Source of the DNA: Pseudomonas sp. C1C7
Lineage (GTDB): Bacteria > Pseudomonadota > Gammaproteobacteria > Pseudomonadales > Pseudomonadaceae
Direction of reading: 5' to 3'
Assembly: GCF_013359595.1 (NCBI RefSeq)
Contig: NZ_JABFMP010000015.1
Coordinates: forward strand, 1-64,000
DNA length: 64,000 bases
The position numbers and the translations under genes are program-made. The notes beneath the pieces were generated by a model. It saw only the letters and a list, made by a program, of their open reading frames with translations. It was not told the DNA's origin and ran no database searches. This document shows positions 8,127-16,942 of the stretch, in pieces (positions within the stretch are counted from its first letter, which is position 1; the number at the start of each line of letters is the position of its first letter).

Positions 8127-9476
8127 TCAGTTTTTGGCGACCGGTCGCGCGGATTTCTCGACCTGATCCCAGACCCGCAGGAAGTTGCCGCCCCAGAGCT
8201 TGGCGATGTCCGCTTCGCTGTAGCCGCGGCTGATCAGCTCGGCGGTCACGTTGCGCACTTCGCTGACGTCCTTCCAGCCATCGAGGCCGCCGCCGTCGTT
8301 GAAGTCGGAGCTGATTCCGACATGGTCGATGCCGATCTTTTTCACCGCATAGTCAATCGCGTCGCCGTAGTCCTTGAGGGTGGCCTTGGGCTCCTCGTCG
8401 ACGATGGCGTAGAGCTGGCTGGCGTATTCGCCGAAACGCTGCTCGGGCCAGACGGTGATGATCGGATCGCCCGGCATCAACGCCATTTCCAGGCCTTGCA
8501 GCGGTTGCAGATCGAAGCGCGCGCGCAGGGCGTTGAGCTTGTCCTGGGTGGCCTGGCTCAGCGGGCGGATGTAGGTGGGGAAGCCGACGATCTGCACCAC
8601 GCCGCCGCTGTCCTTGATCAGTTGCATTTCGTGGTCGCTCAGGTTGCGCGGGATGTCCACCAGGCCTCGGGGCGCGGAGTGCGAGGCCACCATCGGTGTG
8701 CGGCTCAGATGCGCCACCTGTTCCAGGGCCTTGGTCGACATCTGCGACACATCGATGATCACCCCGAGGTCGTTGAGGCGATGCACCGCCTGCTTGCCGA
8801 TCTCCGACAGGCCACCGAGGGCATCGCGGGAATCGTTGAAGAACGGCAGCGGCCGCGACGAGTCGGCCCAGGCGTTGTTGCCCACGTAGCTGAAGCCGAA
8901 CATGCGCATGCCCCGGGCCGCCCATTTGTCCAGGGCGTTGAGGTCGTTGCCCAGCGGGTAGGCGTTGAGCATGCTCATGAAGATCGCGAACTTGCCTTCG
9001 CCGTGCAGGCGCCGGAAATCCTCGGGGGTGTAGGCGATGGCGACCTGATTGGGGTAGTCGCGGACCATGGCGCTGATGATCTTGTAGCGGGTCTCCTGCT
9101 CGAAGCGCGCCTCTTCGATGAAGCCTGCGGTCGGGCGGTGCGGCGCGTTGGGGCCGTTCCAGATTTCCGGCCAGCCGAAGATCGTCAGCGCCGCGCCGGA
9201 CAATCGCCCGCGCCCGCTCTTGACCAGATCGAACTGGCCACTGCCATCTTTGTCCGCCTCGTTGCCGGCGGTGCCGAAATCCATCGGCACGGTGATGTGG
9301 CTGTCGAACGAGAGCAGGCGCTCGTGCAGTTCATCGGCCTGTTTCATCACCTTGGCCGGGTAACCGGGGTTGCCCCTGAACCAGTAATCCCAGGCCGCGA
9401 AGCCTGCCCCGGCGCCGATCGCCAGGGCCAGCGGCAGGCCGATGAAAAGAGCCTTTTTCGAGCGTGGTGTAGTCAT
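8127..9476 (-). CDS. pvdM: PvdM, membrane-anchored M19 dipeptidase-like protein
   Basis: 449 residues with one N-terminal membrane segment (about residues 9-30), placing the rest in the periplasm. The domain belongs to the renal dipeptidase (peptidase M19) family: FDSHITVPMD near residue 58 occupies the usual metal-binding H-x-D region, VASHSAPRG supplies another His, and DHVGISSDFNDGGG is the family's late motif. PvdM is required in P. fluorescens for periplasmic oxidation of ferribactin, apparently without acting as a true peptidase. It is the first gene of pvdM-pvdN-pvdO and has an exact PvdS box upstream. Confidence 0.92.
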   Translation of the reverse strand: MTTPRSKKALFIGLPLALAIGAGAGFAAWDYWFRGNPGYPAKVMKQADELHERLLSFDSHITVPMDFGTAGNEADKDGSGQFDLVKSGRGRLSGAALTIFGWPEIWNGPNAPHRPTAGFIEEARFEQETRYKIISAMVRDYPNQVAIAYTPEDFRRLHGEGKFAIFMSMLNAYPLGNDLNALDKWAARGMRMFGFSYVGNNAWADSSRPLPFFNDSRDALGGLSEIGKQAVHRLNDLGVIIDVSQMSTKALEQVAHLSRTPMVASHSAPRGLVDIPRNLSDHEMQLIKDSGGVVQIVGFPTYIRPLSQATQDKLNALRARFDLQPLQGLEMALMPGDPIITVWPEQRFGEYASQLYAIVDEEPKATLKDYGDAIDYAVKKIGIDHVGISSDFNDGGGLDGWKDVSEVRNVTAELISRGYSEADIAKLWGGNFLRVWDQVEKSARPVAKN

Positions 9477-9537
9477 TGCCGTCTCAGTCAGTTCGCCGTC
9501 GGGGTGCAGGCGCGGGGGCCTTTGCTATCTGGGGAGA

Positions 9538-9561
9538 ACGAGTGGTCGGGCGGGGAATTTA
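9538..9561 (-). promoter_or_regulatory. PvdS (iron-starvation) box for pvdMNO
   Basis: Minus-strand TAAAT (9557-9561), 16 bases, then CGT (9538-9540). It faces away from the pvdP box at 9660, with a family A repeat between the two promoters. Confidence 0.82.
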
Positions 9562-9572
9562 GGTGGTCTTTG

Positions 9573-9649
9573 AAAAGATCGCAGCCTTCGGCAGCTCCTA
9601 CAGGGGTACGCATTCCAAATGCAGGAGCTGCCGAAGGCTGCGATCTTTT
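9573..9649. repeat. REP/REPIN-like element, family A (copy 3)
   Basis: Near-perfect hairpin: AAAAGATCGCAGCCTTCGGC and GCCGAAGGCTGCGATCTTTT flank a loop with CAGCTCCTACAG and TGCAGGAGCTG. It sits exactly between the divergent pvdM and pvdP promoters. Confidence 0.88.
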
Positions 9650-9659
9650 GACGTCACCA

Positions 9660-9683
9660 TAAATTTAAGAGCGCAACAAACGT
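9660..9683 (+). promoter_or_regulatory. PvdS (iron-starvation) box for pvdP
   Basis: TAAAT at 9660-9664, 16 bases, CGT at 9681-9683. The transcript would begin shortly before the two possible pvdP start codons. Confidence 0.82.
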
Positions 9684-9728
9684 TCTAGCTGGGATAAAGC
9701 CTGCTCCATGGCTGACACAGGTAGGGCA

Positions 9729-11348
9729 ATGACGATTTCTCGACGATGGTTCATGGCGGGCCTGGCGCTGACCGGCGCGGCCGTGCCTGCGGTTTTTTAT
9801 GGGCATCGCCAATGGACGAAGCCGGACCCGACGATCACCCCCGGCGAGGCCTCGTTCGATGTCGCGGACGTGGCCGGCCAGCGTCTGGCCGACTCGCTGC
9901 GCGGTGTCTGGCAGATCCGTTTCGAAGGCCGCGACGCCGGGCTTGAAGGCCTGCCCGCTCATGGCCTGGAAGTGTTTCTCGACATCGGCCACAAGGGCCG
10001 CGGGCTGATCGGCTTTCTCGATACCGCCGAGCGATTGCGCTCCAGTGAGGCGCCGCGTTATCGGGTGCTCGGCGATCTGGCCGCAGGCAAGCCAGCGCAA
10101 TTGAGCTGGCGACTGCTCAGCGCCAATGGCAGCTGCGATTACGAATTCAGCATGGCGCTGGACGAAGTCTGGGCCGCGTTCGGTAATGCCGGCAGCGGTT
10201 CGTTGAGCGGGCGGGTGCTGGATCTGGATCGGCCGTTGATGCTGACCGCCCAGGACAACCGCTTCATCGCCGTCAAGCGTGTGTTCCCCGAAGCCCGGGA
10301 ACGCACCGGCCTGAGCGCGCCGCTATTGGCTTGGCTGACGTCGCCCGAACATCGCCTGTTCCATCAGCTCTGGCATGCCTCCCGGGACAAATGGCACACC
10401 TTGCCCGAAGACAAGCGCGAGGCCCTGCGCGGCATCGGCTGGCAGCCTGGCCCTCGTGACAAAGAACGAGATGCCCGTGGCACGCGCAAGGATCGCAATG
10501 GTTCCGGCGTGGATTTTTTCTTCATGCACCGGCACATGCTCGGCACGGCGCGTTCGATTCAGGATCTGCCATCGTGGACGCAGTTTCCGCTACCGCAACC
10601 GGAGCTGGCCCGGGATCGTATCGGCTTCGCCAATTACTTCGACAACCACGACGGCACCGCGCTGCCGCCGACCTGGCTGGCCGAGGACGATGACGAGTAC
10701 TCGCAGTGGGTCAGCGACATCAAGACCGCCGAGACCTATCACAGCAATTTCCAGGTCTGGGAATCGCAGTACCGCGACCCGCGTTATCTGTCGAAGCTGA
10801 CGTTGGGGCAGTTCGGTTCCGAGGTGGAGCTGGGGCTGCACGACTGGCTGCACATGCGCTGGGCCTCGGTGCCTCGGGATCCGTCCAACGGCCAGCCGGT
10901 GCCGTTCGCCCGGGATCCGTCGGACTTTTCCGCGCGCTGGTTCGCGGCGGAGAACGACTTTCTCGGCGATCCGTTTTCCTCCCATGTGAGCCCGGTGTTC
11001 TGGCATTTCCACGGCTGGATCGACGACCGCCTGGAAGACTGGTTCCGCGCCCATGAGCGCTTTCATCCGGGTGAGGTCACGCGCCAGCAGGTCAACGGCG
11101 TGCCGTGGTTTGCGCCGGGGCGCTGGGTCGAGGTCGACGACCCTTGGCTCGGCCCGGACACCCACGGTTGCAGCACGACGCCGGGATTGCAGGCGGGCCG
11201 GTCGGTGGAAATGGACCCGGAAACCATGAAACTGGCGCTGCGCATTACCTTTGGCGAGGATGAAAAGAAGCTCAAGGACCTGTTCCGCAAAGTGCCGCAA
11301 AGGCCCTGGTATGCCCGGCATTTGAAGGCCAGACAGAGCCAGGCTTGA
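9729..11348 (+). CDS. pvdP: PvdP, Tat-exported tyrosinase that forms the pyoverdine chromophore
   Basis: A 539-residue periplasmic copper enzyme; PvdP oxidises the tyrosine of ferribactin to build the dihydroxyquinoline. The N-terminus TISRRWFMAG is a twin-arginine signal. Histidine motifs fit a binuclear copper site: WHASRDKWH, FFMHRHML near residue 265, GLHDWLHMRWAS near residue 370, and SHVSPVFWHFHGW near residue 420. I prefer ATG 9729 over the in-frame ATG at 9708, because AGGTAGGG lies correctly before 9729 and the Tat motif then sits at the start. It is divergent from pvdMNO and has its own PvdS box. Confidence 0.93.
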   Translation: MTISRRWFMAGLALTGAAVPAVFYGHRQWTKPDPTITPGEASFDVADVAGQRLADSLRGVWQIRFEGRDAGLEGLPAHGLEVFLDIGHKGRGLIGFLDTAERLRSSEAPRYRVLGDLAAGKPAQLSWRLLSANGSCDYEFSMALDEVWAAFGNAGSGSLSGRVLDLDRPLMLTAQDNRFIAVKRVFPEARERTGLSAPLLAWLTSPEHRLFHQLWHASRDKWHTLPEDKREALRGIGWQPGPRDKERDARGTRKDRNGSGVDFFFMHRHMLGTARSIQDLPSWTQFPLPQPELARDRIGFANYFDNHDGTALPPTWLAEDDDEYSQWVSDIKTAETYHSNFQVWESQYRDPRYLSKLTLGQFGSEVELGLHDWLHMRWASVPRDPSNGQPVPFARDPSDFSARWFAAENDFLGDPFSSHVSPVFWHFHGWIDDRLEDWFRAHERFHPGEVTRQQVNGVPWFAPGRWVEVDDPWLGPDTHGCSTTPGLQAGRSVEMDPETMKLALRITFGEDEKKLKDLFRKVPQRPWYARHLKARQSQA

Positions 11349-11388
11349 TCTGTGGGTGTACGCAACATCTGCGACTGACACAAATCCC

Positions 11389-11471
11389 TGTAGGAGCTGC
11401 CGCAGGCTGCGATCTTTTGATTTTGATTGTTCAAAAGATCGCAGCCTCGTTTCACTCGACAGCTCCTACAG
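11389..11471. repeat. REP/REPIN-like element, family A (copy 4), overlapping the end of opmQ
   Basis: CTGTAGGAGCTGCCGCAGGC and GCTGCGATCTTTT are answered by AAAAGATCGCAGCC and CGACAGCTCCTACAG. The right arm supplies the last codons and the stop of opmQ. Confidence 0.8.
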
Positions 11472-12894
11472 GCACCCCCGTTGATCGGAACACCCCATCC
11501 TGAGCCTGCTCCCACCCCCCACCCAACGCCTTGTACAACGCAACACTCGCCTGCAACCGCGCCAACCTCAGCTGCACATTCAGATCCTGCGCCGCATACA
11601 ACGTGCGCTGCGTCTCCAGCACCGTCAGCAAATCTTCAGCCCCCGCCTGATACCGGCTCTGCGCAATATCAAACGCCGTCTGCGCCTGACTCAATTCCTC
11701 GGTTTGCCACTGCCGCTGCTGGTCCAGTCCGCGAATGCTGTTCAGCGCTTTTTCCACATCGGCAAAGCCGTTGATGATGCTCGCGCGATAGTCCTCCAGC
11801 AGTTCCTGCTGCCGGGCCGCGGCCTTGTCGCGTTCGGCGCCGAGGCGGCCGTTGTTGAACACCGGCGCCAGCAGCCCGGCGGTGAGGTTGTAGAAGGGGC
11901 TGCGCAGGATGTCATTGGCGCGGTCGGCGCCGGAGCCGATTTCCGCACTCAGGGTCACAGTCGGCAACATGGCGGCGCGGGCGACGGTGACGTCGGCCTG
12001 GGCGGCGGCCAGTTCCGCTTCGGCCTTGGCGATGTCCGGGCGGCGGCTGAGCAACTGGCTGGGCACGCCGGCATCGATGGCCGGCCAGGTCAGTTGATCG
12101 AAACCTTCCCGGCCCAACGCCAGTGTCTGTACCGGACGGCCGAGCAGGGCGGCGAGGCTGATCTTCGTTTCCTGCGCCTGTTGCTGCACCAGCGGCAATT
12201 GCCGTTGCTGCGCCGCCACCAGGCTCTTCTGTTGCGCCAGCTCCAGGGCCGTCGCCGAGCCTGAATCGAAGCGCGTCTGCACCAGCTGCAGCACACTGCG
12301 GGCATTGGCCAGATTCAGCTCGGCAATCCGGCTCTGCTCCTGCAACGACAACGTCTGCGCATACCCATTGGCCACACCACTGAGCAAAGTCAGTTCCACT
12401 GTCGCCTGATCGAACTCACTGGCCTGCAACGCAAACTGCGCACTGTCACGCGAAGCCTGCTTGCCGCCCCAGAAATCGATCTCGTAACTGGCGCTCAGAT
12501 TGGCATCGAAATAATCCACAGCCTTGTTGCTGCTGTCGGCGTCCAGCTGGCTGTAGCCGTTGCCGCGCAGCAGTTTCTGGCGGTTGGCGTTTGCCGCGAA
12601 CTTGACCTCCGGCAACTGCGAACCGCCGGCAACCACTGTTTCGGCCTGGGCCTGGCGCACCCGGGCGATGGCGGCCGCCAGGTCATAACTGCCGACCCGC
12701 GCCTGTTCGACCAGGCGTTCCAGTTGCGGGCTGCCGAAGCGGTTCCACCATTGCGCGTTGCTGCGCACGGCCGCCTGGTCATGGGGCGATTGCCAGGAGG
12801 AAGGCGGGGCGATGCCGCTGTCCGGGCGCGGGGCGGGGCTGCCACAGCCGGCGAGCATCAAACACAGGGTCAACAGACTGAGGGACGGCTTCAT
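11452..12894 (-). CDS. opmQ: outer-membrane efflux lipoprotein OpmQ
   Basis: A 480-residue TolC/NodT-family outer-membrane channel, the exit duct of the PvdRT-OpmQ pump, which secretes new pyoverdine and recycles used pyoverdine. The start at 12894 gives a lipoprotein signal with lipobox LMLAGC, so the mature protein is lipid-anchored. Two OEP repeats follow, with coiled-coil-like Ala/Gln-rich stretches (AIARVRQAQAE, AKAEAELAAAQADV). The final residues VGAVE and the stop codon come from the family A repeat, so the native C-terminus may have been altered by that insertion. It starts 7 bases after the pvdT stop and is the third gene of pvdR-pvdT-opmQ. Confidence 0.9.
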   Translation of the reverse strand: MKPSLSLLTLCLMLAGCGSPAPRPDSGIAPPSSWQSPHDQAAVRSNAQWWNRFGSPQLERLVEQARVGSYDLAAAIARVRQAQAETVVAGGSQLPEVKFAANANRQKLLRGNGYSQLDADSSNKAVDYFDANLSASYEIDFWGGKQASRDSAQFALQASEFDQATVELTLLSGVANGYAQTLSLQEQSRIAELNLANARSVLQLVQTRFDSGSATALELAQQKSLVAAQQRQLPLVQQQAQETKISLAALLGRPVQTLALGREGFDQLTWPAIDAGVPSQLLSRRPDIAKAEAELAAAQADVTVARAAMLPTVTLSAEIGSGADRANDILRSPFYNLTAGLLAPVFNNGRLGAERDKAAARQQELLEDYRASIINGFADVEKALNSIRGLDQQRQWQTEELSQAQTAFDIAQSRYQAGAEDLLTVLETQRTLYAAQDLNVQLRLARLQASVALYKALGGGWEQAQDGVFRSTGVPVGAVE

Positions 12895-12901
12895 CGAGAA
12901 A

Positions 12902-14875
12902 TCATTCACTGGTAAGGGCTGTGACCGGGTCGAGTCGGGCAGCCTTGCGGGCCGGCATGAAGCCGAAGACGACACCGGTGACCAGCGCGCAGCCGAAGGC
13001 GCCCAGCACCGCTATCAGGGAAAACGCGACAGCGACTTCGCTGAGTACGAGCACGCCGCCGACGATCAGCGCCAGGGCGATGCCGGTCAGCCCGCCGACC
13101 ACCGAAAGCATCACCGCCTCGGTGAGGAACTGGCGCAGGATGTCGCGCTGACGGGCGCCGGTGGCCATGCGAATGCCGATTTCGCGGGTCCGTTCGCGCA
13201 CGGTCATGAGCATGATGTTCATCACCCCGATGCCGCCCACCAGCAGCGAAATCGCCGCGATCGAACCGAGCATCAACGACAGGGTGTTCTGCGTGCGCGC
13301 TTCGGCCTGGATCATCGCCGCGTTGTTGGTCAGCTCGAAATCCTTCTTGCCGTTGTGCAGGCGCAGCATCAGCTGTTCGATGGCGTGCTCGGTCTCCTTG
13401 ACCTTGCGCGCATCGGCGGCGGCAATCGCGATGTACTCCGGGTTGTGAGTGCCGAACAGGCGCACGCTGGCGGCGGAGTAGGGGATGGCGATGCGGTCGT
13501 CGCTGTCGGAGTCGCCGGAGCTGGCGCCTTTTTCCGCCAGCACGCCGACCACCTGGAACGGCACGTTCTCGATCAGGATGTATTGGCCGATGGGGTTGGC
13601 CACGTCCTTGAGCAGCTTGGTGCGCACCTTGTGACCGATCACCGCCACCGCCGCGGCGTTCTGTTCGTCGGCCTCGGTGAAATAGCTGCCTTCGACCACC
13701 GGCCAGTTGAAGATCGCCGGGAAGTTGGTGTCGTTGCCGCCGACGTAGCTCAGGTAATCGAGGTTGCCGAAACGCACCCCGGCTTCCTGGCCGTTGACCG
13801 GCATGATCCGCATCACCTGAGGCAGGCTGGCCACGGCGCGAACTTCGTCCAGGGTGATGATGCCCAACGGCGTTCGCGGATTGGGCGCCGAACCGCTCAG
13901 ATAAATGATGTTCGAGCCGAAGGCGCCCATCTGCGCCATGACCTGGCGCTTGCTGCCTTCGCCGACGGCGAGCATCACCACCACCGACGCCACGCCGATG
14001 ATGATCCCGAGCAGGGTCAGGGCGGTGCGGAACTTGTTGATCCACATCACCCGCCAGGCCGCTTGCACCGCATCGACCAGCTCGCCTTTCCAGGCGCCGT
14101 TGGCCTGGGCGCCTTCGTTCAGGCGCTGGCGCAAATCCACCGCCTGCAGGGCGCCGGCGTTGGCCGAGTGCTGGACTTCGGGGTTGTCCCGGGCGCTGTC
14201 GCTGATGATCAGGCCGTCGCGAATTTCGATGATGCGCTTGGCCCGCGCCGCCACTTCGCGGTCGTGGGTGATCAGGATCACCACATGACCCTGGCTCGCC
14301 AGTTCGTCCAGCAGCGCCATGACCTCTTTGCCGCTGTGGCTGTCGAGGGCGCCGGTGGGTTCGTCGGCGAGGATGATGTGGCCGCCGTTCATCAACGCGC
14401 GGGCGATGGACACCCGCTGTTGCTGACCGCCGGACAGTTGATGCGGACGGTTGCCGGTGCGCGTGGCAAGCCCCAGGCGTTCGAGCAGGGCGGCGGCGCG
14501 GGCGTGGCGTTCGGCGGCCGGGGTGCCTGCGTAGATCGCCGGCATCTCGACGTTTTCCTGGGCCGAGCCGGACGGGATCAGGTGATAGCCCTGAAACACG
14601 AAACCGAAGGCTTCGCGGCGCAGCCAGGCCAGCTCGTCGGTGTCCAGCGCGGCGACGTTTTCCCCGGCGAAGCGGTACTCGCCCGAAGTCGGGCGGTCGA
14701 GGCAGCCGAGGATGTTCATCAGCGTCGATTTGCCGGACCCGGAGGCGCCGACGATCGCCACGAATTCACCGGCATGGATCGACAGGTCGATGCCGCGCAA
14801 CACATGCACTTCAGGGGCGTCGCCACCGCCGTAGGCCTTGCGGATGTCCTGCAGTTCGATCAGGGGCGTCTGCAT
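12902..14875 (-). CDS. pvdT: MacB-type efflux ATPase/permease PvdT
   Basis: 657 residues with the MacB layout: an ATPase domain at about 1-235 (Walker [10 protein letters not shown], signature LSGGQQQR, Walker [13 protein letters not shown]), a membrane helix near residue 290, a large periplasmic domain, and three C-terminal FtsX-type helices (from about 535). It works with PvdR and OpmQ as a tripartite pump. Its start codon follows the pvdR stop with no gap, indicating translational coupling. Confidence 0.93.
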   Translation of the reverse strand: MQTPLIELQDIRKAYGGGDAPEVHVLRGIDLSIHAGEFVAIVGASGSGKSTLMNILGCLDRPTSGEYRFAGENVAALDTDELAWLRREAFGFVFQGYHLIPSGSAQENVEMPAIYAGTPAAERHARAAALLERLGLATRTGNRPHQLSGGQQQRVSIARALMNGGHIILADEPTGALDSHSGKEVMALLDELASQGHVVILITHDREVAARAKRIIEIRDGLIISDSARDNPEVQHSANAGALQAVDLRQRLNEGAQANGAWKGELVDAVQAAWRVMWINKFRTALTLLGIIIGVASVVVMLAVGEGSKRQVMAQMGAFGSNIIYLSGSAPNPRTPLGIITLDEVRAVASLPQVMRIMPVNGQEAGVRFGNLDYLSYVGGNDTNFPAIFNWPVVEGSYFTEADEQNAAAVAVIGHKVRTKLLKDVANPIGQYILIENVPFQVVGVLAEKGASSGDSDSDDRIAIPYSAASVRLFGTHNPEYIAIAAADARKVKETEHAIEQLMLRLHNGKKDFELTNNAAMIQAEARTQNTLSLMLGSIAAISLLVGGIGVMNIMLMTVRERTREIGIRMATGARQRDILRQFLTEAVMLSVVGGLTGIALALIVGGVLVLSEVAVAFSLIAVLGAFGCALVTGVVFGFMPARKAARLDPVTALTSE

Positions 14876-16048
14876 TCAACCGCCACTCCCGTCGGCCGGG
14901 CCGATCAGCAGGTGATCGCCTTCCTGCAGGCCGTCGAGGATCTGCACCCGCAGCCGGTCGCTGATGCCGGTGCGCACCGTGCGTTGTTCGATGTTGCCGT
15001 TCTGCGCCACCACCTGGGCCGTCTGTTGATCGGCCTGGCTGCCGGCTTGCAATGCGGCGATGGGGGCGGTCAATACGTTCTGCGCCTGATCGGCGACGAA
15101 AAAGACCTGGGTGGTCATCTCCGCCATCAGCGCGTTGTCGGCGTTGTCCACGTCCAGCAGCACGGTGTACAGCACCACCCGGGCGCTGCCGCTTTTGCTG
15201 GAGCTGGCGGGGCTGCCGCCGCCCTGGCTGGTCTGGTCCAGCGGCTTGGGCGGCACCGGCAGGATCTGCCGCACCGTGCTTTTCCAGCGCCGGGTGCCGC
15301 CGCTCAAGGTGGTGAACCAGGCGTTCATGCCGGGTTTGACGTGGTCGATGTCGGCTTCGGAAACCTCGGCCCACACGGTCATCGGCGACAGGTTGGCGAT
15401 GCGCAGGATCAGCGGGGTCTGCTGCTGGGCGTTGAGGGTCTGGCCTTCGCGGGCGTCGAGGGCGACCACGGTGCCGGACATCGGCGCGTAGATCCGCGTG
15501 TAGCCCAGTTCGGCCTGATCGCTGCGCAGGCTGGCCTGGGCCTGGCGGATCTGCGCCTGGAACATGTCGATCCGCGCCTGGGTCGCGCGCAGTTCGGCCT
15601 GGGCGGTCTGCACGTCTTCTTCGCGGGTGGCGCCGCCTGCCTTGAGATTCTGCTGGCGCTGGAATTTCTGCCGTGCCAGCTCGTGCTGCGCGCGCTGTTC
15701 TTCGAGCTGGGCCTTGAGGTTCTCGATGGAAAAACGCCCGGCGTCGAGCTTGGCCTGCTGCGTGGACGGATCGATTTCCACCAGCAGCTGGCCTTCCTTG
15801 ACCCGGTCGCCGACCTCCACATGAATCTTGTGAATCTGCCCCGACGCCTGGGCACCGACATCGACGTAGCGCCGCGGTTGCAGGGTGCCAAGGGCGGTGA
15901 CGCTGCTTTCGATATCGCCACGGCTGACCTGCACGGTGGCGAAACTGTCGCGCCCCGGCGGGAGAATCTGCCAGGCGGCGACGGCGACAACGGGGATCAG
16001 GCTGAGGGCGACAAGCAGGGCGCGTCGGGTCTGACGGGGACGTTTCAT
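14876..16048 (-). CDS. pvdR: MacA-type periplasmic adaptor PvdR
   Basis: A 390-residue membrane-fusion protein. An N-terminal membrane segment (about 9-29) is followed by a biotinyl-lipoyl half (GQIHKIHVEVGDRVKEGQLL), an alpha-helical hairpin rich in Gln and Ala (about 105-190) and the second lipoyl half (YAPMSGTVVALDAREGQTL). A Ser/Gly-rich insert near residue 270 (QGGGSPASSSKSGSA) is a likely flexible loop. It is the first gene of pvdR-pvdT-opmQ and has an exact PvdS box 47 bases upstream, so the pump is expressed with the biosynthetic genes. Confidence 0.93.
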   Translation of the reverse strand: MKRPRQTRRALLVALSLIPVVAVAAWQILPPGRDSFATVQVSRGDIESSVTALGTLQPRRYVDVGAQASGQIHKIHVEVGDRVKEGQLLVEIDPSTQQAKLDAGRFSIENLKAQLEEQRAQHELARQKFQRQQNLKAGGATREEDVQTAQAELRATQARIDMFQAQIRQAQASLRSDQAELGYTRIYAPMSGTVVALDAREGQTLNAQQQTPLILRIANLSPMTVWAEVSEADIDHVKPGMNAWFTTLSGGTRRWKSTVRQILPVPPKPLDQTSQGGGSPASSSKSGSARVVLYTVLLDVDNADNALMAEMTTQVFFVADQAQNVLTAPIAALQAGSQADQQTAQVVAQNGNIEQRTVRTGISDRLRVQILDGLQEGDHLLIGPADGSGG

Positions 16049-16094
16049 GCAGGGTTCCGGCCAAGGGGTTCAGAGACGGGGAGCTGACCTGTAG

Positions 16095-16118
16095 ACGAGG
16101 TGAGGGCCGGCGAATTTA
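16095..16118 (-). promoter_or_regulatory. PvdS (iron-starvation) box for pvdRT-opmQ
   Basis: Minus-strand TAAAT (16114-16118), 16 bases, CGT (16095-16097), same spacing as the other four boxes. Confidence 0.82.
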
Positions 16119-16204
16119 GCCCCGAAACATCACGTAACACCTGCTCCCCCTGCAGGAGCGTAATTCGACAATTTGTCGGGCAATACAAAGCAACGCTTTA
16201 AATC

Positions 16205-16227
16205 TATATGAGAATTACTATAAATTA
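16205..16227 (+). promoter_or_regulatory. Fur-like site upstream of fpvI
   Basis: The AT-rich stretch containing ATGAGAATT and ACTATAAATTA resembles Pseudomonas Fur boxes. It lies about 95 bases before the fpvI start. TAAAT occurs here, but no CGT follows at 16 bases, so this is not a PvdS promoter. Confidence 0.5.
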
Positions 16228-16319
16228 CGCACTTCAAATTGCCACTATCGCGCCATTGCCTGTTTTCGGGTCGATCGCTCGGCTCAAGGACACAAACCGC
16301 ACCCGTGCGGACGGGAGTC

Positions 16320-16802
16320 ATGTTGGAAAACTACTATCGGGAGCTGGTGTGTTTCCTGAACGCCAAGCTAGGTAGCCGCGAGGTCGCCGAAGATGTGGTG
16401 CATGACGCTTATCTGCGCGTGCTGGAGCGCTCCAGCGACACGCCGATCGAGCAGCCCCGGGCATTCCTCTATCGCACCGCGCTGAATCTGGTGATCGACG
16501 ATCACCGGCGCAACGCCCTGCGCCAGGCCGAGCCGCTGGACGTGCTCGACACCGAAGAGCGCTATTTCACTCCCTCTCCTTTGAGCAATCTCGACCACGG
16601 CCAGCGCCTGGACATGCTCCAGCGCGCCCTGGCGGAACTGCCGGCCCTGTGCCGCGAGAGTTTCATGCTGCGCAAACTCGATGGCCTGTCGCATCCGGAA
16701 ATCGCCGAACGCCTGGGGATTTCCAAGGCGCTGGTGGAGAAGCACATCGTCAATGCGATGAAGCATTGCCGGGTGCGGATGCGCCAATGGGATAACCATT
16801 GA
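16320..16802 (+). CDS. fpvI: ECF sigma factor of the iron-uptake group, FpvI-like
   Basis: A 160-residue FecI-family sigma factor. Region 2 is seen in AEDVVHDAYLRVLER and YRTALNLVIDDHRRN; region 4 is a helix-turn-helix in LSHPEIAERLGISKALVEKHIVNAMKHCRVRM. ATG 16320 is chosen because GGGAG precedes it at good distance and the protein then starts as other members do. FpvI directs transcription of the ferripyoverdine receptor. The assignment rests on position between pvdR and pvdA and on sequence type; it is shorter than PvdS proteins usually are. No fpvR-like anti-sigma gene is adjacent. Confidence 0.85.
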   Translation: MLENYYRELVCFLNAKLGSREVAEDVVHDAYLRVLERSSDTPIEQPRAFLYRTALNLVIDDHRRNALRQAEPLDVLDTEERYFTPSPLSNLDHGQRLDMLQRALAELPALCRESFMLRKLDGLSHPEIAERLGISKALVEKHIVNAMKHCRVRMRQWDNH

Positions 16803-16825
16803 TTCGCGCTGAATCGTCGAAACGT

Positions 16826-16849
16826 TAAATTTTATTTCACTGTCCTCGT
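16826..16849 (+). promoter_or_regulatory. PvdS (iron-starvation) box for pvdA
   Basis: TAAAT at 16826-16830, 16 bases, CGT at 16847-16849, about 94 bases before the pvdA start. Confidence 0.85.
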
Positions 16850-16942
16850 TCCCTTCATCAACGACTTGCTGTCCTGCTCAAAGGCCGGTCAGGTCACTTC
16901 GGCTTATCCCCTCCGTCGGGGTTCATCCAGAGGACACTGGAA

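Noticed and set aside
12758..16087. A 1109-codon open frame on the plus strand opposite opmQ, pvdT and pvdR
   Set aside because: It is antisense to three confidently identified genes, has low-complexity Gly/Val/His/Arg-rich content typical of GC-rich antisense frames, and shows no domain.
16221..16250. A PvdS box before fpvI
   Set aside because: TAAAT is present, but CGT does not occur at the 16-base spacing. The region looks more like a Fur site.
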